NCBI RefSeq assembly: GCF_017963645.1
Contig: NZ_JAGMWN010000006.1
Location: forward strand, 248,001-312,000
Length of the DNA: 64,000 nucleotides
Direction of reading: 5' to 3'
From: Marivibrio halodurans
Lineage (GTDB): Bacteria; Pseudomonadota; Alphaproteobacteria; UBA8366; Aestuariispiraceae
Positions within the stretch are counted from its first letter, which is position 1. Every line of letters begins with the position of its first letter. Shown here one piece after another: positions 48,044-56,348 of the stretch. The translations under genes and the position numbers were made by a program. The notes below the pieces were generated by a model, which was given only the letters and a program-made list of their open reading frames with translations, had not been told where the DNA came from and did no database searches.

Positions 48044-49873
48044 TCAAGGGTTGGCCTCGCCCCGTTTGCGCGCATAGCCCCGGGGCGTGAAAAGGCGTGG
48101 CGTGCCCGCCTGATCGAAGGCGCGGCTCTGGCTGTTGCCGATCAGGACAAGGGTCAGCATATCGACCGTTTCGGGATCGAAATCGGAGAGCGTCACGAGA
48201 TCGATCGCCTCCTCCGGCCGGCCGAGGGACCGGCAGATCGCGACCGGGGTCTCCGGCGGGCGGTGGGTGGCCAGGATGCGCTTCGCCTCCGGCAGAAGGG
48301 TTCGGCGGCGCTGGCTCTGGGGATTGTAGAAGGCGGTGACGAAATCCCCGGTCGCGGCGGCTTCCAACCGTTGCATGATCGTGTCGCGCGGGGTCAGCAG
48401 ATCGGAAAGGCTGATCAGGCAGAAATCATGCCCCATCGGCGCGCCCAGGCGCGCGGCCGCCGCCTGGAAGGCGCTGATGCCGGGGACGACGGTCAAGGCC
48501 ACGGCGCGTTCCGCCCGGCTCCCGCTCTTCTCCACCAGCTCCATCACCAGGGTGGCGAGCGCATAGATCCCCGGATCGCCGGAACAGACCAGCGCGACGT
48601 CCCGTCCCTCCGCGGCCAGCGCCAATGCCTTGGCGGCCCGTGCCTCTTCCGCGCCCAGCGCGCTTTCATGGGTCGGCTTGCCGCCGATCAGATCGCGCGC
48701 GAGGTCGAGATAAAGGCCATAGCCGACCACCACCTCCGCCCGGCGCAGGGCCGAGACCGCCTCCGCCGTTCGCCATGCCGCGTCGCCGGGGCCGATGCCG
48801 ACCACGCTGAGATGTCCACGGGCCCGGCCGCGCGCCGGATCGACGGCCATCCCGTCGGCGGCGCGGGCGATGGCCAGGGTGTAGCCATCTCGTTTCACTT
48901 TCGGAACAACAAGCGATGCGCCGGGCCCGGCGAGCGCCAGGGCCGAGGCCTCCGCCACCCCATGGCATCCGACCTCGCGGAAGACGGTCTCGGAGGGATT
49001 GGCGAGGCGTGGGGTCTCCGCCTCCAGCGCCGCCGCCGGGAAAAGCCGCAATGGACGATCCAGCGCCCGGGAAAGCGCCGCCATCGCGGGTTCGTCCGCC
49101 TTCAAATCGATGCTGCCGATGGCGGCGACGGCGGCGTCGGCGAGTCCCGCCTCCGCCAGCGTCTCGCGCGCCAGATCGACCAACCCCTGGGCCGGGGCCA
49201 GCCGCTCGCACCCCACGCCGATCGCAAGGCTGGGCGGATGGATGTGCAGGGTGGCGGATGCGTCCTCCGCCGGGCGGTGGTCGCTGATCGCGATGTGGTA
49301 GGGGGCGTCGTCGGTCGTCCCGCCATCGGGCAGGATGGGCCAATCCCCCGGGCCCGCCGCGCGCGTCAGGCGGACCGATTCGCCCGCCAGCAGGGCGGCG
49401 GCGATATCCTTAGCGGCTTCCGGATTGGCGACATGCCAACCCGGCGGCGGATCGTCGAGCGCGAGACCCAGCGCCACCTCCCCCGCCGTCGTCACGGCGG
49501 CATGCCCGCCCAGCAGGTCGGCGATGCGCCGGGCCAACCGATTGGCGCCGCGATGCCCGCCCAGAAGCGGCACCACGCTCGCCCCATCCTCGGACAGGGC
49601 CAGGACCGGCGGTTCCGCCCGCTTGTCGCCGAGATGGGGGGCCAGCGCGCGGATCACGATCCCGGCGGCGCAAAGCGCGACGATCGGACGGCCTTCCCGG
49701 AACAGGTCGGCCAGATATTTCGTTGTCTTATCGAAATGATAATCGGCGCGGCCGACACGGCCCACCCGGCCATGCACCGTGCCGCCGCCCAGCGCGGCGA
49801 CGAGCCGATGGGCCAGCGCTTCACCGCCCGCCGTCAGGGCCAGGATGACGGGATCGTCCGATTCATCGATCAT
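48044..49873 (-). CDS. cobJ: CbiG-CobJ fusion (cobalamin biosynthesis)
   Basis: A 609-residue fusion. Residues 1-340 are CbiG: PVILALTAGGEALAHRL, IVALCAAGIVIRALAPHLGDK, VVPLLGGHRGANRLARRIA and LAIGVGCERL. Residues about 350-600 are CobJ/Cbi[56 protein letters not shown]. CbiG opens the delta-lactone and CobJ contracts the ring with C17 methylation. The ATG overlaps the cobI stop. CbiG is the hallmark of the cobalt-early route, although in some aerobic bacteria CbiG-like parts appear as CobE. Confidence 0.93.
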   Translation of the reverse strand: MIDESDDPVILALTAGGEALAHRLVAALGGGTVHGRVGRVGRADYHFDKTTKYLADLFREGRPIVALCAAGIVIRALAPHLGDKRAEPPVLALSEDGASVVPLLGGHRGANRLARRIADLLGGHAAVTTAGEVALGLALDDPPPGWHVANPEAAKDIAAALLAGESVRLTRAAGPGDWPILPDGGTTDDAPYHIAISDHRPAEDASATLHIHPPSLAIGVGCERLAPAQGLVDLARETLAEAGLADAAVAAIGSIDLKADEPAMAALSRALDRPLRLFPAAALEAETPRLANPSETVFREVGCHGVAEASALALAGPGASLVVPKVKRDGYTLAIARAADGMAVDPARGRARGHLSVVGIGPGDAAWRTAEAVSALRRAEVVVGYGLYLDLARDLIGGKPTHESALGAEEARAAKALALAAEGRDVALVCSGDPGIYALATLVMELVEKSGSRAERAVALTVVPGISAFQAAAARLGAPMGHDFCLISLSDLLTPRDTIMQRLEAAATGDFVTAFYNPQSQRRRTLLPEAKRILATHRPPETPVAICRSLGRPEEAIDLVTLSDFDPETVDMLTLVLIGNSQSRAFDQAGTPRLFTPRGYARKRGEANP

Positions 49874-50601
49874 TGCGTTTTCGACCATACTGTTCCGCGC
49901 CGGTGGGCGAGGATCATCGAGAAATAAGGCGCCGTATCCTCCACCAGATCGGCGAGCGGCAGGACCCGTTGTTCCGCCATGCTGGCATGGCTGATATAGC
50001 GCGCATGCTCGGCCAGCCCGGTTTCGGCCAAGGCCCGCTTCACCTTGGCGAGATGGCGGCCGACCTTGATGATGGCGACGGCCTCCGCCCGGGCGAGGCA
50101 TTCGACCAGCGCCGTTTCCTCCAGCGGGCCGGGCAGGACCGTGAGTACGTCGTTGCGCGCGGCCAGCGGGGCATGCGCCGCTGCCGCCGTGGCGGTCAGG
50201 GCGGAGACGCCGGGCACCACCTCCGTGCGGAATCGCTCGGCCAACCGGGCGAAAAGATACATGAAGCTGCCATAGAAGAAGGGATCGCCCTCGCACAGCA
50301 CGGCGACGTCCCGACCCGCCGTCAGATGCGCGCCGATCGTCTCCGCCGCCTCGTCATAGACGGCCTGGGCGGGGAAGCGCGCGGGCACCATCGGCATGCG
50401 GATGGCGATTTCCTCCCGCCCCTCGGGGATGTGCGGGGCGGCGATGCGCCGGGCCATGGAGTCCCCCTCCAGCGGCGCGGGATAGGCGATCACCGGCGCC
50501 TCGCGCAGGATGCGCGCGGCCTTCAGGGTCAACAGCTCCGGATCGCCGGGCCCGACGCCAAGGCCGAAGAGTGTGCCGGCGGGCTTGTCGCGCGCGCTCA
50601 T
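49870..50601 (-). CDS. cobI: Precorrin-2 C20-methyltransferase CobI/CbiL
   Basis: A 243-residue corrin methylase. LFGLGVGPGDPELLTLKAARIL is the SAM loop, VAVLCEGDPFFYGSFMYLFARL the substrate loop, and VVPGVSALTATAAAAHAPLA the family motif. It methylates C20 after sirohydrochlorin/precorrin-2. Coupled to the next gene by an ATGA overlap; 21 bp after cobL. Confidence 0.95.
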   Translation of the reverse strand: MSARDKPAGTLFGLGVGPGDPELLTLKAARILREAPVIAYPAPLEGDSMARRIAAPHIPEGREEIAIRMPMVPARFPAQAVYDEAAETIGAHLTAGRDVAVLCEGDPFFYGSFMYLFARLAERFRTEVVPGVSALTATAAAAHAPLAARNDVLTVLPGPLEETALVECLARAEAVAIIKVGRHLAKVKRALAETGLAEHARYISHASMAEQRVLPLADLVEDTAPYFSMILAHRRGTVWSKTQ

Positions 50602-50622
50602 GACGGATTTCGCTTCCTATTC

Positions 50623-51870
50623 CTACGCATGGGGCTTGGTCCAGTGATACTGCGTGACCGGCATCAGCGGCCGCCAGCCGTGATAGGGTCCGACCGGGAC
50701 CAGGTGGGAGACCGCGATCCGGCTCATCTCCCCCCCCTGCTCCCGGTGGAGGGCGGTCAGCGCGGCCTCCCCCTCCAGCGTCACGGCGTTCGCCACCAGC
50801 CGCCCGTCGGGGGCGAGCGCCGCGCGGCACGCCGCGACCAGCCCCGGCGTGGTCAGCCCCCCGCCGATGAAGATGGCGTCGGGGCGCTCGTCCCCGCCCG
50901 CCGGATCGTCGAGCGCCCCCGGCGCCTCCCCCGCCCGGATGGCCAGGGTGGGGGTGCCGAGGCGCGCCGCGTTCTCCGCGATCAGGGTCCGCCGTTCCGC
51001 CGATCGCTCAATGGCGACGGCGCGCCCGCCCGCGCGCATCCATTCGATCGCGACGGAGCCGCACCCCGCCCCCACGTCCCACAGCAACGCGCCCGGCGCC
51101 GGCGCCAGCGCCGCCAGGGTGGCCGCGCGCACCTCCCGCTTGGTGAGCTGCCCGTCATGGCGGAAGACCGCGTCCGGCAGGCCGGGCACGCGCGGCTGCC
51201 AAGACGTTCCGGGCGCGGGCGACAAGGCGACCGCGATGGTGTTGAGGTCCGGTTGGCGGTCGTGGGTCCAGCCTTCGGCCGTGCCCTCGACCCGGCTTTC
51301 GGCCGCGCCACCCAGATGGGATAGGACGGTCATCGCGCTGGGCCCCCATCCGGCCACGCGCAGCGCGTCCGCCACCCGGGCCGGGGTGTCGCCATCCTCC
51401 GACAGGATGAGGAGCCGCGCCCCCGGCTGCAGATGAAGCGAGAGCAGCGAGAGCGGCCGGCCATGGAGCGTCAGCCGCGTCACCTCCTCCAATGGCCAGC
51501 CGAGCCGCGCGGCCGCCAGGGCGAAGGCACCGGCCACCGGATGCACCGACAGCGCCGCATGTCCGAAGACCCGGCCCAGCGTCACGCCGATGCCGTAGCT
51601 CATCGGATCGCCGGTCGCCAAAACGCAGACCCGCCGCCCCGCCGCCGCGCGGATATCCGCGACGGTCTCGGACAATGGGCTTTTCCAACCCATGCGCTCC
51701 GCCGGGTGATCCGCCGGCAGCATCGCCAGATGCCGCGCGCCGCCGACAACCAATTCCGCATCCGAAACGAGTTGGCGCGGCGCCGCCGCCAACCCGTCCA
51801 GCCCGTCTTCTCCAATCCCGACGATCGAGAGCCAGGGGGCGGGTGGGGAAGGTTCCGGCCCGTCGCTCAT
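50623..51870 (-). CDS. cobL: Precorrin-6Y C5,15-methyltransferase/decarboxylase CobL (CbiE-CbiT fusion)
   Basis: A 415-residue bifunctional enzyme. The N-terminal CbiE part has SIVGIGEDGLDGLAAAPR, RVCVLATGDPMSYGIGVTLG; the C-terminal CbiT part (about 220 on) has TKREVRAATLAALAPAPGALLWDVGAGCGSVAIEWMR in pieces, with a SAM-binding loop. It methylates C5 and C15 and removes the acetate carboxyl. Overlaps cobH by ATGA. Confidence 0.95.
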   Translation of the reverse strand: MSDGPEPSPPAPWLSIVGIGEDGLDGLAAAPRQLVSDAELVVGGARHLAMLPADHPAERMGWKSPLSETVADIRAAAGRRVCVLATGDPMSYGIGVTLGRVFGHAALSVHPVAGAFALAAARLGWPLEEVTRLTLHGRPLSLLSLHLQPGARLLILSEDGDTPARVADALRVAGWGPSAMTVLSHLGGAAESRVEGTAEGWTHDRQPDLNTIAVALSPAPGTSWQPRVPGLPDAVFRHDGQLTKREVRAATLAALAPAPGALLWDVGAGCGSVAIEWMRAGGRAVAIERSAERRTLIAENAARLGTPTLAIRAGEAPGALDDPAGGDERPDAIFIGGGLTTPGLVAACRAALAPDGRLVANAVTLEGEAALTALHREQGGEMSRIAVSHLVPVGPYHGWRPLMPVTQYHWTKPHA

Positions 51871-52523
51871 GCCCGTGTCTCCTCCGGATTGCCGGCGGCC
51901 AGCGCGTTGACCGCCGCCGCCGCCAGCGCGCTGCCGCCTTCCCGCCCGGTCAATGTGATATGGGCGAGGCCGAGGTCGGCGGCCGCCTCGACCAGCGCCG
52001 CCTTGGATTCCGCCGCGCCGACGAAACCGACGGGAAAGCCCAGGATCAGGGCGGGTTTCGGCGCGCCGGCCGCGACTGCCTCCAACAGCGCGAAAAGCGC
52101 CGTCGGCGCATTGCCGATGGCCACCACGGCGCCGGCCAGCCAAGGCTCCCACAGCGCGACCTGCGCGGCCGAGCGCGTGGTGCCCAGCCGCGCGGCCCGG
52201 CCCGCCACGCCCGGCGCGTCGATCAGGCAGATCAGGTCGTTCTCCCCCGGCAGGCGCGCACGCATCACCCCGGCCGCCACCATTTTCGCGTCGCACAGCA
52301 CCGGCGCCCCGGCGTCGAGCGCGGCGCGCCCCGCCGCCGGCGCCCCGTCCGACCAGCGCAGATCGGCGGCGATTTCCGGTCGCCCGACCGCATGGATCAG
52401 CCTGAGCGCCATCGGATGCAGCGCCTCGGGCAGGGCGGAGAGGTCGGCGGCCGCCCGGATACGGCGGAAACTCTCCGCATAGATCGCCTGCGGGTCGCGG
52501 ATATAGTCGAAGGATCGGGTCAT
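51867..52523 (-). CDS. cobH: Precorrin-8X methylmutase CobH/CbiC
   Basis: A 218-residue enzyme making hydrogenobyrinic (or cobyrinic) acid. YIRDPQAIYAESFRRIRAAAD opens it; RLIHAVGRPEIAADL holds the catalytic His; LGTTRSAAQ and VGFVGAAESKAAL follow. The gene overlaps the DUF429-like gene (4 bp) and cobL. Confidence 0.95.
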   Translation of the reverse strand: MTRSFDYIRDPQAIYAESFRRIRAAADLSALPEALHPMALRLIHAVGRPEIAADLRWSDGAPAAGRAALDAGAPVLCDAKMVAAGVMRARLPGENDLICLIDAPGVAGRAARLGTTRSAAQVALWEPWLAGAVVAIGNAPTALFALLEAVAAGAPKPALILGFPVGFVGAAESKAALVEAAADLGLAHITLTGREGGSALAAAAVNALAAGNPEETRA

Positions 52524-53485
52524 GCCGCGTGGTTTTCCCTTTCCGCGCCGGGATCGCCCGGGGTCAGGGCGGGCCGGTCCGTGACGCCCAGAATCCAGGC
52601 TTCCTCCCGCTCCACATCCGCGCGGGCCGCCGCGTCCAGCCCCGGATCGCCGAGGAACAGCGGGGCGAGCGCGCCTTCCCCGTCGCGCGCGGCGAGCGCC
52701 TTGGCGACGGCGGCGACCTGGCCGGCGTCCTTCGGCTTCCCCGGGATCGCTTCCGGCGCGACCAGGCTCGGATAAAGCTCCGCCAGGATGATCGTGCCCG
52801 CCGGGGCGTCGGTCAGCCCGGTTTCGAACGGCCAGATCTGTGTCGCGAAGGCAAGCGCGGGGTCGGTGCGGATTTGCCAGACGCGCGGAATGCCGGTCAG
52901 CGCCTGACCCCCGGCCGATCCGGCATAGGCCAGCTTCCAGACCGGCTGGGTGCTGGGCACGCGCCGTTCCGTCGCGCGACGCTCCGCCGGTTCGCCCGCG
53001 CGCCGCGCCCGGCGGCCGCGCGCGGCCAGGGTCGGCCCCTCCCGGCCCGCCGGGCAGCCCCAGAAGGGAAAGGCCTCCCCCGTCATCGCGGCGTTGAGGG
53101 TCGATCCGACATCGAAACGATTATTGGCGTTATTCTCCCCGTCGCTCAACAGCGCATCGATCCGCGCCCAGAGCTTACGCCATTCCAGCCCGCCCGCGAG
53201 GCCCAGCGCCGCCGCCGTCCCGGCCGGATAGCCGAAGGGGAAATCGAAGCCGATCACGGTCCGCCCGCCGCGCGCCAGACGCTCCCCCGCCAGCGCGATC
53301 AACCGCCGTGTCGCTGCCGCGCGTGTCGGCGGATTCTCCAGAACCGAAAGCGTGGCCCGGGCTTCCCCGCGCTCGTCGGCGCCGCGATCCACCACGCCGA
53401 TCCATATGGAATCCTTTCCCCGGACCGGCCTGGACGCTGCCGACCAGTCCACGGCGATATAGTGATCGAAGAGCGGCGCGGTCAT
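52520..53485 (-). CDS. DUF429-like (RNase H-fold) protein in the cobalamin operon
   Basis: A 321-residue protein of unknown function. YIAVDWSAASRPVRGKDSIW and RTVIGFDFPFGYPAG contain Asp residues spaced as in DUF429/RNase H-like folds; NANNRFDVGSTLN, VPSTQPVWKLAYAGSAGGQALTGIPR and GKPKDAGQVAAVAKAL follow. It has no signal peptide or membrane segment. ATG 53485 (MTAPLFDHYI) is chosen; 53497 is also possible and the frame stays open to 53560. It overlaps cobH by 4 bp, so it belongs to the operon. I have seen such genes in similar loci but no function is known to me. Confidence 0.7.
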   Translation of the reverse strand: MTAPLFDHYIAVDWSAASRPVRGKDSIWIGVVDRGADERGEARATLSVLENPPTRAAATRRLIALAGERLARGGRTVIGFDFPFGYPAGTAAALGLAGGLEWRKLWARIDALLSDGENNANNRFDVGSTLNAAMTGEAFPFWGCPAGREGPTLAARGRRARRAGEPAERRATERRVPSTQPVWKLAYAGSAGGQALTGIPRVWQIRTDPALAFATQIWPFETGLTDAPAGTIILAELYPSLVAPEAIPGKPKDAGQVAAVAKALAARDGEGALAPLFLGDPGLDAAARADVEREEAWILGVTDRPALTPGDPGAERENHAA

Positions 53486-53556
53486 GGTCCGTCGCATGGC
53501 TGGCGGTCGGGCGGTTGTCGGATGGGCGGGAGACGGGTGGAAAGCGGCTTCGGTGC

Positions 53557-54735
53557 TCACCCGGCGCCGGAGGGGTCGCCGGGCATCCGCACGCCTTCCG
53601 TCATCGACCGGGGTCCGTGCGGATGATCCGCGCGCGGATAGGGGTGGTGGTGATGGTCATGGCCGTGCCCATCATGATCGTGCCCATGGTGATGCTCATG
53701 GTGATGGCCGTGTTCGTGATGGTCGTGCTCATGCTCATGCCCATGATCGTGATCATGGCCCGGACCGGTGCCGATCCCCTCGACGTGATGGTGATGGCTT
53801 TCCTGGGCGAGGCCCACCTCGTCCTCGAAGCCGAGGACCTGGGCGCGGTATTTGCACATCTGGCAATTCATCATGTTGGTGCCTTCGAGGATCTCGCGCA
53901 CGCGTTCCGCGAAGGTCTCCATCACCATCGGATGATCGTTGAGATAGCCGGCCTTGAGGATTTGCAGGTCGGGATGGCGCGCCGCCACCGCGTCGGCATG
54001 ATCGTAGATCCGCTGCACCAGGATTCCGGTGAAGAGGAAATAGGGAAAGACGATCACACGCTTGTAGCCGAGGCGCGCGGTATGCTCCAGGGTCGGCTGG
54101 ACCAGCGGGAAGGTCACGCCGGAATAGCCGACCTCGCACCAGCCGAATCCCATCCCCTCCCATAGCATGCGCGCCATCTTGGCGACGTTGGAATTGGCGT
54201 CCGGGTCGGAGGCGCCGCGGCCGATGACGACGAGGCAGACCTCCTCGTTCGCCAGCGCCCCGTGGCTTTCGTTGGCGGCGTCGACCGCCTCTTGCACCCG
54301 GGCACTGGCCGCCTTCAGCATCTTCAGGTCGACCGCCAGCTCGCGCCCATAGGTGATCGTGACGTCGCCATGCTGGGCGGCATAGGTATTGAGGACACTG
54401 GGGATATCGTTCTTGGCATGGCCGGCGGCGAACAACATGCCCGGCACCGCCAAGATACGCGTCGCGCCCGCCGCGCGCAGATTGTCGAGGCCGGTGCGGA
54501 TGATCGGCGTCGCGAATTCCAGGAAGCCGTAATCGACCGGCAGATGCGGCCAGCGCGCCTTCAGCGTCGCGGCGATCGCCTCGAATTCCCGGACCGCGCC
54601 CTCGTCCCGGCTGCCATGGCCGCAGACCATGATGCCGATCTTCTCGCCGCCAGCATGGGTCGGAATATGGAACGGATCGTCTCCGCCCCCGCTCTCGGCA
54701 CCGTCGGTGCGGTGCGCGTTCTTTACCTTGGACAT
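53557..54735 (-). CDS. cbiX: Sirohydrochlorin cobaltochelatase CbiX, long form with His-rich tail
   Basis: A 392-residue chelatase with two CbiX halves: IGIMVCGHGSRDEGAVREFE (about 35) with LAVPGMLFAAGHAKNDIP, and VVIGRGASDPDANSNVAKMARML (about 170) with PYFLFTGILVQRIYDHA. MNCQMCKYR is a CxxC motif as in [4Fe-4S] long CbiX. From about residue 332 there is a tail of some 45 residues dominated by His, Asp, Gly and Glu, a cobalt/nickel-binding or storage segment. ATG 54735 is preferred (GGACGGGGGC upstream). First gene of the operon; cobalt insertion at sirohydrochlorin implies the cobalt-early route. Confidence 0.92.
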   Translation of the reverse strand: MSKVKNAHRTDGAESGGGDDPFHIPTHAGGEKIGIMVCGHGSRDEGAVREFEAIAATLKARWPHLPVDYGFLEFATPIIRTGLDNLRAAGATRILAVPGMLFAAGHAKNDIPSVLNTYAAQHGDVTITYGRELAVDLKMLKAASARVQEAVDAANESHGALANEEVCLVVIGRGASDPDANSNVAKMARMLWEGMGFGWCEVGYSGVTFPLVQPTLEHTARLGYKRVIVFPYFLFTGILVQRIYDHADAVAARHPDLQILKAGYLNDHPMVMETFAERVREILEGTNMMNCQMCKYRAQVLGFEDEVGLAQESHHHHVEGIGTGPGHDHDHGHEHEHDHHEHGHHHEHHHGHDHDGHGHDHHHHPYPRADHPHGPRSMTEGVRMPGDPSGAG

Positions 54736-55091
54736 ATTTGCCCCCGTCCTGCTCGGGTTCTCATTCGGGTCGAACGGCCCGGCCATGACGATCGGATGAC
54801 GGCATGTCGGGACCGTGCCGCGCTTGCTTCATTTGCCCCGGTGGCGGCGGCCGGGTACGCATGGCGCGGACCCTATCAGGGGTCGATCACCCTGTCAGTC
54901 GTGAATGCGGCCCCGCCTGTCGAGGAGGCGCCTCCAGTGGCCATGGCGGGTTTTCATCGGGCGCGGCCATATGCTGGGTGACACGGAAATGGCCAGGGAA
55001 TATCCCGCATAGGATGCATATGATTTGCTGGACTTGTTACCCTTGGTTGATACAACTAGCTTGTGGAAAATAAACAACGGTTTAGGTCGGC
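54736..55091. promoter_or_regulatory. Divergent intergenic region between cbiX and a receiver-like gene
   Basis: 356 bp containing the promoters for cbiX (leftward) and the 55092 gene (rightward). A GCCACTGG string on the minus strand near 54931-54938 recalls the B12 box, but the rest of a cobalamin riboswitch is not visible (see rejected items). An A/T-rich stretch lies at about 55020-55080. Nothing else recognised. Confidence 0.4.
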
Positions 55092-55559
55092 ATGCAGGGG
55101 ATGCGCGCGGCGATATTATGCGGTCTGCGGGACGCCGCCGTCGAGCGGCGACTGGAAGCCGCGTGCGCGCATTTCGGTGGCGCCCGCATCGTCACCGCTC
55201 ACGATACCGCCTCCTTGCTGCGCGGTCTCGGGCATCCCGAGTTGGCGGTGGTGGTCGCCGATCTGAAATTCGGTGAAACCGATATCTTTGAAATCCTGCG
55301 TCTGGTCCGCGCCCGGCCCGATGGCGGCGCGATCGGGGTGCTGCTCGCCCTGCCCGCCATGGAAACGGATCCGGCCGCGACGCCGACCGGATCTCGGAGG
55401 GGACGGTTGGGAGGGATCGGTTCGGGGCAGTCCATCGACTATGTCGCCATGGCCCGCACGCAGGGCGTCGCCGGAATCATCCCACCGTCCCTCGACACCG
55501 ATGATTTGCTGGCCCTGATCGCGCCCTATATTCGCGAACGCTACCGTCAGGTGCGGTGA
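55092..55559 (+). CDS. Degenerate receiver-domain-like protein
   Basis: A 155-residue protein shaped like a CheY fold: MRAAILCGLRD (beta 1), VVVADLKFGETDIFEILRLVRARPDG (beta 3 and helix 3, with one Asp in the acceptor position), VLLALP (beta 4) and GVAGIIPPSLDTDDLLALIAPYI (beta 5 and helix 5). The paired acidic residues after beta 1 and the beta 5 Lys of active receivers are missing (PPSL replaces xKP), and an insert of about 25 residues follows beta 4. It is therefore probably not phosphorylated in the normal way. Starts at 55092 or 55101. Function unknown. Confidence 0.6.
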   Translation: MQGMRAAILCGLRDAAVERRLEAACAHFGGARIVTAHDTASLLRGLGHPELAVVVADLKFGETDIFEILRLVRARPDGGAIGVLLALPAMETDPAATPTGSRRGRLGGIGSGQSIDYVAMARTQGVAGIIPPSLDTDDLLALIAPYIRERYRQVR

Positions 55560-55578
55560 GGGCCGGGGTCCGGAACGA

Positions 55579-55608
55579 CGAAACCCCCGGGTTTCCCCGG
55601 GGGTTTCG
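55579..55608. terminator. Bidirectional hairpin terminator
   Basis: A perfect 13-bp stem CGAAACCCCCGGG / CCCGGGGGTTTCG with a TTTC loop. It lies between the convergent receiver-like gene and the 3' end of tRNA-Ala and could end both. No long T-tract follows on either side. Confidence 0.75.
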
Positions 55609-55609
55609 G

Positions 55610-55685
55610 TGGTGGAGCCGAGGGGAATCGAACCCCTGACCTCTACACTGCCAGTGTAGCGCTCTCCCAGCTGAGCTACGGCCCC
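55610..55685 (-). tRNA. tRNA-Ala (anticodon GGC)
   Basis: A 76-nt cloverleaf on the minus strand. The acceptor stem GGGGCCG pairs with CGGCTCC and includes G3:U70, the alanine identity pair; the 3' end is encoded ACCA. D-arm TAGCTCAGCTGGGAGAGC, anticodon stem CTACA/TGTAG with loop CTGGCAG (anticodon GGC), T-arm GGTTCGATTCC. Reads GCC and GCU codons. The hairpin just downstream can act as terminator. Confidence 0.97.
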
Positions 55686-55791
55686 TGATCGCGGTGCGTC
55701 CCGCCCCGGAAGGGCTTCCTGAATTGGACGCGCCGTCTATATAACCCTCGACCGGGCACGCGCAAGCGCTATTCGCGTTCGCGCGTATCGG

Positions 55792-56112
55792 TCAGCTGTC
55801 GTCGTCGTCATCCTCGCCGGCGACACCGGGCACGTCGCCGTCATCGTCCAGATCGCTGGTATCCTCGAGAACCGAATCGTCGTCGTCGTTCTCGCTATCC
55901 TCCAGCGTGTCCTTATCGTCCGATTCGGCTTCCTTGACCTTCGCCTTGCTCTTGTCCTCCGGCGCTTGACGGCTGCGCTTCAGCTTCGTCGCCGCCTCCG
56001 GATCGAAGACCGTCTCGCACTTCGGACAGACGATCGGATCGTTCCGCATATCGTAGAACTTGGCGCCACAAGACAGGCAGGTGCGCTTCAAACCCCATTC
56101 CGGTTTCGACAC
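55792..56112 (-). CDS. TIGR02300 (FYDLN acid) zinc-ribbon protein
   Basis: A 106-residue protein. SKPEWGLKRTCLSCGAKFYDMRNDPIVCPKC shows two CxxC pairs of a zinc ribbon and the FYDxxN-type motif. The C-terminal half is strongly acidic (DDDDSVLEDTSDLDDDGD and similar). A GTG at 56112 gives the family start; the longer upstream Met frame does not fit. Present next to tRNA-Ala and aroA in alphaproteobacteria. Function unknown. Confidence 0.88.
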   Translation of the reverse strand: MSKPEWGLKRTCLSCGAKFYDMRNDPIVCPKCETVFDPEAATKLKRSRQAPEDKSKAKVKEAESDDKDTLEDSENDDDDSVLEDTSDLDDDGDVPGVAGEDDDDDS

Positions 56113-56348
56113 GTATCCGATCCTCCAAACCCAGCGCCCGAACAAGGCCGCAATTGGCCACTGTCCGACAATGCGCGGCGCAATGCCAAAAACGCGCCTC
56201 GGTGTCAAAGCTTAAAACCGGCCCCGGGCAGGAAAACCACGCGCCACGGAAAAAAGTGGGTGGAGGCACCGCTACCTATCCCGGTTGGCCCGGCACTTGC
56301 TTGCCTGATCTTCGACGGGTTTTGCACAATGGGCTCACCGGTTCGGAC

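Noticed and set aside
54880-54960. GCCACTGG string upstream of cbiX resembling the B12 box of a cobalamin riboswitch
   Set aside because: The other conserved riboswitch blocks (GGTG, CCCGCAACTG-type and GGGAAGG) are not found in the right order on either strand.
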